Assembly (NCBI GenBank): GCA_030377945.1
Contig: JAUCGD010000024.1
Coordinates: 1-28,558 of the forward strand
Reading direction: 5' to 3'
Length of the DNA: 28,558 bases
From: Desulfobacterales bacterium HSG17
GTDB lineage: Bacteria; Desulfobacterota; Desulfobacteria; Desulfobacterales; Desulfococcaceae
The notes beneath the pieces were generated by a model. The model saw only the letters and a list, made by a program, of their open reading frames with translations. It had not been told where the DNA came from and did not search any database. This document shows, in pieces, positions 23,526-28,558 of this stretch; position 1 is the first letter of the stretch, and each line of letters begins with the position of its first letter. The position numbers and the translations under genes are program-made.

Positions 23526-24566
23526 TCACCTTTCCGAACTGCAAATCCTGTGTAAAATATTTTCAAATTCCTGAATATCACTGCATTTTAAAACCTGGCG
23601 CAAAAGCCCTTTTAACACATTCCTGTCTTTTATATTTATAATTTTCTCTGAAACATGCGGTGTTATCATGCTGAATTTTTCAATCAGCGCATCTGTAAGC
23701 ATTTCCTGAAAAGCTTCCATAATGCCCAAGCTTTTCCCTTCCACAATACCCAGACTTTTCCCTTCCACAATACCCAAGCTTTTCCCTTCCATAATACCCA
23801 AGCTTTTCCCTTCCATAATACCCAAGCTTTTCCCTTCCACAATACCCAGACTTTTCCCTTCCACAACACCTTTTTCTCTTGCAATCTCTATAATATCAAG
23901 CATTTTAATATCCTCCCACATTTCTTTCAAACGTTTTTTATCTATCAGTTTGTTTGACATTATTAATGTGGCTGCTACAAGTCTTGATGATATTTTATTC
24001 TCATGAAACAGCGCTGTTTCAAAACGAATAATCTGTTCAACTGTTTCACTCCGCTCTACCCCGGCTTCCTTTCCGTATAAAGGAAGAAATATCAGTTCCA
24101 GCCAGTCTGTAAAATTACCTTGTTTAACAGCTTCTTGAATCTCTTTAAGACGCTTTTTTCCATCCCGTAAACTAAAATCAACAACAATGGGGCTATATTC
24201 CCCGCTTTTTGTTTTAATAGTCTTTTTTCCAGCATATACTTTTCCTGAAGCCAGGATAATATCTGTCAATCCTTTTTCCCACTTTCTTGCACTCAGAAAA
24301 TGATATGCTGCAAACCGATACATATCCGATTTCCTCAGATTCCGCTGCTCTTCAATATGGAAAAATTCCCCGGCATCATCCCGTGCCATAACATCTACCC
24401 TGCCGGATGTTACTGCAATATCAACGGGTTCAAAACCAAAGACTTCTTCAATACAACCGCTTTTTACACCTATAATTTCAAGGCTCTGTCCTTTTAATGC
24501 TTCTGCAATCCATTTTACAATTATATCGTAATTTTGAGAGTAGTCAGAACCGTTTTTGATCTCCAC
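23526..24566 (-). CDS. Rpn-family PD-(D/E)XK nuclease, copy 1 (six octapeptide repeats)
   Basis: A 346-residue Rpn/PD-(D/E)XK transposase-like nuclease. Its nuclease core has RVDVMARDDAGEFFHIEEQ, giving Asp58 and the E72-x-Q74 pair of the D...ExQ variant, then SDMYRFAAYHFLSARKWEKG. After the helical middle come six copies of an octapeptide (consensus VEGKSLGI) just before a C-terminal helical region. Start is a GTG with AAAGGAG upstream; the same site precedes GTG in copy 2. It is almost identical to copy 2 upstream, differing at one residue in the N-terminal 200 and at several near the C-terminus, plus four extra repeats. Rpn nucleases promote recombination in E. coli; the role here is inferred. 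Confidence 0.85.
   Translation of the reverse strand: MEIKNGSDYSQNYDIIVKWIAEALKGQSLEIIGVKSGCIEEVFGFEPVDIAVTSGRVDVMARDDAGEFFHIEEQRNLRKSDMYRFAAYHFLSARKWEKGLTDIILASGKVYAGKKTIKTKSGEYSPIVVDFSLRDGKKRLKEIQEAVKQGNFTDWLELIFLPLYGKEAGVERSETVEQIIRFETALFHENKISSRLVAATLIMSNKLIDKKRLKEMWEDIKMLDIIEIAREKGVVEGKSLGIVEGKSLGIMEGKSLGIMEGKSLGIVEGKSLGIVEGKSLGIMEAFQEMLTDALIEKFSMITPHVSEKIINIKDRNVLKGLLRQVLKCSDIQEFENILHRICSSER
23721..23864. repeat. Six 24-bp tandem repeats in Rpn copy 1
   Basis: Six perfect-length 24-bp units (aatacccaagcttttccc-type, 23721-23864) encode six octapeptides; units differ by only a few bases. The array is in frame. The other copy of the gene has only two units, so this array is expanded or the other contracted. 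Confidence 0.93.
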
Positions 24567-24634
24567 AGAAACTCCTTTGGCTTAAGCTTTGATTTTTCTG
24601 GACAACTATTTGTAATTATTTCATTGTTTCGTTT
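24567..24634. other. Spacer between the two Rpn genes
   Basis: 68 bases on the boundary of the tandem duplication. The duplicated upstream identity ends at the cctttgg just before copy 1's ribosome site. No promoter is obvious, so copy 1 is likely read with copy 2. Confidence 0.4.
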
Positions 24635-25582
24635 CTAACATATTTCCGAACTGCAAACCCTGTTTAAAATATTTTCAAATTCCTGGATATCACTGCATTT
24701 AAAAACCTGGCGAAAAAGCCCTTTTAACACATTCCTGTCTTTAATATTTATAATTTTCTCTGAAACATGCGGTGTTATCATACTGAATTTTTCAATCAGC
24801 GCATCTGTAAGCATTTCCTGAAAAGCTTCCATAATACCCAAGCTTTTACCTTCCACAATACCCAAGCTTTTACCTTCCACAACACCTTTTTCTCTTGCAA
24901 TCTCTATAATATCAAGCATTTTAATATCCTCCCACATTTCTTTCAAACGTTTTTTATCTATCAGTTTGTTTGACATTATTAATGTGGCTGCTACAAGTCT
25001 TGATGATATTTTATTCTCATGAAACAGCTCTGTTTCAAAACGAATAATCTGTTCAACTGTTTCACTCCGCTCTACCCCGGCTTCCTTTCCGTATAAAGGA
25101 AGAAATATCAGTTCCAGCCAGTCTGTAAAATTACCTTGTTTAACAGCTTCTTGAATCTCTTTAAGACGCTTTTTTCCATCCCGTAAACTAAAATCAACAA
25201 CAATGGGGCTATATTCCCCGCTTTTTGTTTTAATAGTCTTTTTTCCAGCATATACTTTTCCTGAAGCCAGGATAATATCTGTCAGTCCTTTTTCCCACTT
25301 TCTTGCACTCAGAAAATGATATGCTGCAAACCGATACATATCCGATTTCCTCAGATTCCGCTGCTCTTCAATATGGAAAAATTCCCCGGCATCATCCCGT
25401 GCCATAACATCTACCCTGCCGGATGTTACTGCAATATCAACGGGTTCAAAACCAAAGACTTCTTCAATACAACCGCTTTTTACACCTATAATTTCAAGGC
25501 TCTGTCCTTTTAATGCTTCTGCAATCCATTTTACAATTATATCGTAATTTTGAGAGTAGTCAGAACCGTTTTTGATCTCCAC
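24635..25582 (-). CDS. Rpn-family PD-(D/E)XK nuclease, copy 2 (two octapeptide repeats)
   Basis: A 315-residue twin of copy 1 with the same D58...E72-x-Q74 core. I start it at the GTG at 25582, because AAAGGAG lies just upstream as in copy 1; an ATG at 25612 would add a poor ten-residue extension. It has two VEGKSLGI repeats before the shared MEAFQEML segment and a C-terminus with changes at QV(L/F)KCSDIQ and the last residues. The near identity implies a recent tandem duplication or ongoing gene conversion, and the divergence concentrates in the last 30 residues. Confidence 0.85.
   Translation of the reverse strand: MEIKNGSDYSQNYDIIVKWIAEALKGQSLEIIGVKSGCIEEVFGFEPVDIAVTSGRVDVMARDDAGEFFHIEEQRNLRKSDMYRFAAYHFLSARKWEKGLTDIILASGKVYAGKKTIKTKSGEYSPIVVDFSLRDGKKRLKEIQEAVKQGNFTDWLELIFLPLYGKEAGVERSETVEQIIRFETELFHENKISSRLVAATLIMSNKLIDKKRLKEMWEDIKMLDIIEIAREKGVVEGKSLGIVEGKSLGIMEAFQEMLTDALIEKFSMITPHVSEKIINIKDRNVLKGLFRQVFKCSDIQEFENILNRVCSSEIC
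24833..24880. repeat. Two 24-bp tandem repeats in Rpn copy 2
   Basis: Two identical 24-bp units at 24833-24856 and 24857-24880, homologous to the array in copy 1 but with an a in place of c in cttttaccttccac. In frame. Confidence 0.9.
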
Positions 25583-25700
25583 AGAAACTCCTTTGGTACA
25601 TTCTTTATTCAATAAACCTAATTAAATAAGCGTGAAAGGTAACGATAAAAATGTATATTAATTAATATCTTAATCATCTTTTGATTGCAATACAATTATC

Positions 25701-25766
25701 TTAGCTCGTCTGAATAGCCAGTGTACCGGTGTTGCCGCCACCTCCATTAATCAAAACCTTTTTCAT
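25701..25766 (-). CDS. 21-codon small ORF in the Rpn leader
   Basis: ATG at 25764-25766 with a strong AGGAG (25775-25779) and an 8-base spacer, encoding 21 residues: MKKVLINGGGGNTGTLAIQ then TS. The GGGGNTG run resembles a Rossmann dinucleotide loop, as at the N-terminus of NmrA/epimerase proteins, so it may be the truncated start of such a gene, a leader peptide or a small peptide gene. It lies upstream of the Rpn copy 2 gene on the same strand. Too short to assign. Confidence 0.3.
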   Translation of the reverse strand: MKKVLINGGGGNTGTLAIQTS

Positions 25767-25847
25767 TGATTACTCTCCTGGACCATATAATTATTCATTC
25801 ATCTCAACAATTCTTTTCACTTTTGCAGCTTTACTTGCTGAGCAAAA

Positions 25848-25877
25848 TTGATATATATCTTGTGATCGTTTTATATT
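25848..25877 (+). promoter_or_regulatory. Candidate promoter of the TIR-CHAT gene
   Basis: A sigma-70-like pair: TTGATA (25848-25853), 18-base spacer, TATATT (25872-25877), about 55 bases before the ATG. AAGGAG lies just before the start. Confidence 0.4.
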
Positions 25878-25931
25878 ATCCTTTTACCCTGTGAACGGAT
25901 ATGAATTATTATTTATGCTAAGGAGACCAAA

Positions 25932-27758
25932 ATGCCCAGTCCGCCGATTTTCATATCATACAGCAATAAAGACACCGAATTTGTTACCGATTTACGTCAG
26001 GCTTTGGTCAGTCAGGGCTTGGATGAACCCTGGACTGATTTTCGGCAGTTAAAGGCCGGCGATGGTCTGAAACATGAAATTTTCAAGGCTATTGAGGATG
26101 CTGATTTTTTTATGGTGGTTGTCAGTCCCAATACTTTTAATTCTGAGTGGGTGAAAAAGGAGACTGAGTTTGCAGCTAAACTGAAAAAGAAAAGAGGTAA
26201 AGATTTTCAGGTGATTCCCCTGCTTTTGGATGGTTCTGAGGTTGGGGCGTTGTCATGGATCTTTTCTGATGATTATTTGTCTATCCAAGTAAAAAATGAT
26301 CCGGGCGGGATCAGCGCAGCTATGCCGGAGATTCTGGCGGCTTTGGGTGAGCGCCTGCCGAATCTGGGTCAGGGATTTACTGCTGTTATTGAGGAACCTG
26401 TTGAGGAATTGCTTTTGGAGCTGATTGATCCTGAGATTGAAGAAAAAGACGGTAAACGCAGGGCAAGGGCAATGGCTAAACTGCATTATATTCCTGCTGA
26501 TTCAAAAGTTCGGGAAGTGGTGAGTCTGAATCGTTTTTATTTTACTGCACCTCTTGGGCCTATTGAGAATGAGGATTTGGCATGGTATCTGGAAAAATAT
26601 CATATCTGGCCTTCAGGTGTTTTCAGGGAACGTGCCAGGGATGTGGAAAAAAAGCTGCCGCAATGGGGCCAGGAACTTTATGAGACTGCAATGCCGGTGA
26701 AAGCTTGTCATAATGTGCTTACAGCATGGCAAAAGGGGGATTCAAAAGCTGAACTCCGGTTTACTGTTCATGTGGATGCCCAGCTGCCGGACATGGCTGT
26801 TCCAGATGAAGCTTATAAAGAAAAACAGGCACAAGCAAATGAGGCTGCCACTTTACTGCTTGGGCTTCCCTGGGAGCTTCTTCATGATGGTCATGGTTTT
26901 CTGTTTCAGGGTGCAAAGCCGGTTCGGGTGCGGCGGCAACTTCCTAACCGAGAATCTTTTGACATTATGCTTTCTGAACCGCCTATCCGTATTCTTATGG
27001 TCAGCCCCAGGCCCGAAGATGACAGTGCCGGTTATTTTGACCACCGTGCAAGCGCACTTCCCCTGGTTCAGGCTGTGGAAAGTCTGGGGAAATTTGCAGA
27101 ACTTACTGTGCTGTCTCCTCCGACTTTTGCGGCAATGTCAGCCGAGCTTCAGAACGCACGGGATGTTGGAAAGCCTTATCATGTAGTGCATTTTGACGGT
27201 CATGGGATTTATGATCGGCACTTGGGCCTGGGTGGTTTGTGTTTTGAAAATCCCAATGACAGCCGCAAGCTGGAAAAGCGGGGTTCAAAGATTGAGTATG
27301 CTGAAAAACTGGCAGAGGTTATTCAGGATCATCGTATCCCTTTGTTTTTTCTGGATGCCTGCCAGACTGCACAGTCTGAAACAGAACCCACAGCCTCGGT
27401 TGCCTCAGCTTTGCTGGACAGGGGCGTGGCTTCGGTTATTGCCATGAGCCACAGTGTTCTGGTGGAAACTGCCCGCAGGTTTGTTGCATCTTTTTATACT
27501 GCACTTGTCAGCGGCAAACGGGTGGGCAAGGCCATGCTGGAAGGCCAGCGGGCATTAAAAGACGATACTTTCCGGGCAAAGATTTTCGGAGCCGGTGAAC
27601 TGCACATGGAAGACTGGTTTGTGCCGGTGCTGTTCCAGGAAAAGGATGATCCCCGGCTATTCCGGCAGATTCCTTCTGCACAAATCAGGGATGTTGATAA
27701 AAAGGCTTTGAAAACTCATCTGGGTAATCTGCCGGATGCGCCTGCTCATGAGTTGTAA
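25932..27758 (+). CDS. TIR-CHAT protease-like effector, truncated by IS66
   Basis: A 608-codon protein. The TIR domain covers about residues 4-120 (FISYSNKDTEFV; WVKKE at 73-77 puts Glu77 at the NADase glutamate position). A helical middle (about 155-300) leads to a CHAT caspase-like domain (about 305-570): LGLPWELLHDG, HVVHFDGHG with catalytic His424, FFLDACQTA with Cys477, and SVIAMSHSV. The final residues PDAPAHEL end at a stop made by an IS66 terminus (GTAA at 27755), so the original frame was probably longer. Proteins of this type often continue into an NTPase and repeat region starting HEFVGR; that continuation is inferred from family memory. Good AAGGAG at the start. Likely cytoplasmic, defence- or cell-death-like; the substrate is unknown. 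Confidence 0.85.
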   Translation: MPSPPIFISYSNKDTEFVTDLRQALVSQGLDEPWTDFRQLKAGDGLKHEIFKAIEDADFFMVVVSPNTFNSEWVKKETEFAAKLKKKRGKDFQVIPLLLDGSEVGALSWIFSDDYLSIQVKNDPGGISAAMPEILAALGERLPNLGQGFTAVIEEPVEELLLELIDPEIEEKDGKRRARAMAKLHYIPADSKVREVVSLNRFYFTAPLGPIENEDLAWYLEKYHIWPSGVFRERARDVEKKLPQWGQELYETAMPVKACHNVLTAWQKGDSKAELRFTVHVDAQLPDMAVPDEAYKEKQAQANEAATLLLGLPWELLHDGHGFLFQGAKPVRVRRQLPNRESFDIMLSEPPIRILMVSPRPEDDSAGYFDHRASALPLVQAVESLGKFAELTVLSPPTFAAMSAELQNARDVGKPYHVVHFDGHGIYDRHLGLGGLCFENPNDSRKLEKRGSKIEYAEKLAEVIQDHRIPLFFLDACQTAQSETEPTASVASALLDRGVASVIAMSHSVLVETARRFVASFYTALVSGKRVGKAMLEGQRALKDDTFRAKIFGAGELHMEDWFVPVLFQEKDDPRLFRQIPSAQIRDVDKKALKTHLGNLPDAPAHEL

Positions 27759-28558
27759 CCATTCACTCCCCCCACTATGAGATAGACGGAATAGCGCCAG
27801 GAACGATGCCTTTTCGACCTAATGCGATTGTTTGTGAGATGAATTCCCACGGATCAATGTTTCGTAATCGGCATGTTTCGATTACACTCAGTAGCGCAGC
27901 ATATGCTTTACTTCCTTCGGACGTTCGAGTGCCATAACTAATTCGCCGCGAAATCACAGCATGTCTTAAAGCTCGTTCTGCTTCATTATTGGTAGGTGGG
28001 AGTCCCGGATTTTTGACGAACGCCACCACCGCATCCCAATCATTCAAAATTTCTTTTGCTAAAGATTTGAGTTTGGCATGTTCTTCTTTTGAACCCAGGT
28101 TGCAGACTCTTTTAAGTCGGGCGAGAATTAGACTGCATTCCTTCTGACTATCCTCGCCGCCTTGGGCCATGGTCTTTATAAGACCTCTTAGCTCTCGTAA
28201 AAGCCAATCTCCCAGATTTTGAGCTTTTTCGTCAACGGCTCCTGAAAGAGCTACTGCTTTGCGGATAAGATGCGCCAGGCAGCGCTGGCGTTTTTCATGG
28301 CTGCGGTATGCTCCGTAGCCATCTGTTATTAACCAACCCATAAATGCTGCTGTTATGAGCTTTAACAATTCTTCTTTCTTGCGGGTTCCGATCAGATATA
28401 CTGCTATGGTGCTGGTAATAGCAACCCACAACCATTTAAAAACACCTTTTTCATACCATGGTGTTTCATCTAAATGGACTTTATCTTCTTTTTGCAGTTC
28501 TTCTATTAATTCATCAACAACCGGATAACAGGCAACTCCAGCTTCACGAATACATCTG
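27755..28558 (-). mobile_element. IS66-family insertion sequence, one end only
   Basis: Begins at GTAACCATTCACTCC, matching the GTAA start typical of IS66 inverted repeats, 20 bases from the transposase stop. The other end is beyond the window. If 8-bp target duplications are present the left copy would be catgagtt (27747-27754), to be matched outside the window. It interrupts the TIR-CHAT gene. Confidence 0.8.
27775..28558 (-). CDS. IS66 transposase (TnpC type), partial
   Basis: C-terminal part of an IS66 transposase, cut by the window end (the frame is open to 28558). It carries the DDE core: HLDETPWYEK (first Asp, near 28460), ITDGYGAYRS (second Asp) and NNEAERALRHAVISRRISYG with the catalytic Glu, then the IS66 C-terminal element SVIETCRLRNIDPWEFI. 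The methionine-like start at 28431 is an internal TTG, not the real one. Any accessory IS66 genes would lie outside the window. Confidence 0.92.
   Translation of the reverse strand, partial: RCIREAGVACYPVVDELIEELQKEDKVHLDETPWYEKGVFKWLWVAITSTIAVYLIGTRKKEELLKLITAAFMGWLITDGYGAYRSHEKRQRCLAHLIRKAVALSGAVDEKAQNLGDWLLRELRGLIKTMAQGGEDSQKECSLILARLKRVCNLGSKEEHAKLKSLAKEILNDWDAVVAFVKNPGLPPTNNEAERALRHAVISRRISYGTRTSEGSKAYAALLSVIETCRLRNIDPWEFISQTIALGRKGIVPGAIPSIS

Larger units (their letters stand above)
25613..25931. other. Divergent intergenic region between Rpn copy 2 and the TIR-CHAT gene
   Basis: 319 bases between divergent genes. It holds the leader and promoter of the Rpn pair, the 21-codon ORF and the promoter of the TIR-CHAT gene. 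No tRNA, CRISPR or other RNA was recognised. Confidence 0.5.

Noticed and set aside
23721..23864. Possible CRISPR array from regular 24-bp periodicity
   Set aside because: Units are contiguous with no spacers and are in frame in a protein gene, so it is a coding tandem repeat.
23655..23957. Tandem FHNTQAFP repeat protein on the + strand
   Set aside because: Reverse-complement shadow of the octapeptide array in the Rpn gene.
26713..27186. 157-codon + strand ORF inside the TIR-CHAT gene
   Set aside because: Out-of-frame shadow of the CHAT region; low-complexity Cys/Leu-rich translation.
28431..28431. Start of the transposase at 28431
   Set aside because: It is an internal TTG; the frame stays open upstream through HLDETPW to the window edge.

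Overview
The window looks like a chromosomal segment of an anaerobic deltaproteobacterium of the Desulfobacteraceae type (Desulfonema-like). This is inferred from AT-rich coding with frequent Fe-S proteins, a fatty-acid beta-oxidation cluster built from deltaproteobacterial families (FadH-type reductase, DUF362, ferredoxin), a MlaE/F/D operon of a Gram-negative outer membrane, and the mix of Rpn nucleases, CHAT proteases and palindromic dispersed repeats common in these large genomes. No rRNA or tRNA was recognised.

Layout. 1-2056: an AAA/DUF4143 ATPase on the + strand, then a decayed stretch holding the first codons of a trmO-like gene and minus-strand ORF debris. 2057-12637 (all minus): a long fatty-acid cluster of acyl-CoA dehydrogenase, acyl-CoA ligase, Fe-S protein, hotdog thioesterase, membrane-anchored alpha/beta hydrolase, DUF362 protein, 2,4-dienoyl-CoA reductase and dienoyl-CoA isomerase. 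Together these could activate and oxidise saturated and unsaturated acyl chains. Palindromic repeat elements interrupt the cluster at several gene junctions. 12792-14133: an iron-sulfur flavoprotein and a MarR regulator that share a candidate operator. 14211-15263: an MltC-like lytic transglycosylase lipoprotein. 15404-16633 (+): moeA. 16813-19338 (minus): a large exported MORN-caspase-PEGA-DUF1566 protein. 19447-22957 (minus): a four-gene Mla/MCE lipid-transport operon (STAS-MlaE, MlaF, MlaD, PqiC-like lipoprotein). 23009-23512: a SixA-like histidine phosphatase. 23526-25582: two nearly identical tandem Rpn/PD-(D/E)XK nuclease genes that differ mainly in the number of 24-bp internal repeats (6 versus 2). 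25932-27758 (+): a TIR-CHAT protein. 27755-28558: one end of an IS66 element whose terminus supplies the stop codon of the TIR-CHAT gene.

The right-hand third is the accessory part. The most interesting items are the TIR-CHAT protease, apparently cut off from a C-terminal sensor/NTPase region by IS66; the Rpn tandem pair with changing octapeptide repeat number; and the MORN-caspase fusion. The left two thirds are metabolic, with several distinct palindromic repeat families between genes and a MarR operator candidate that can be read directly from the sequence.
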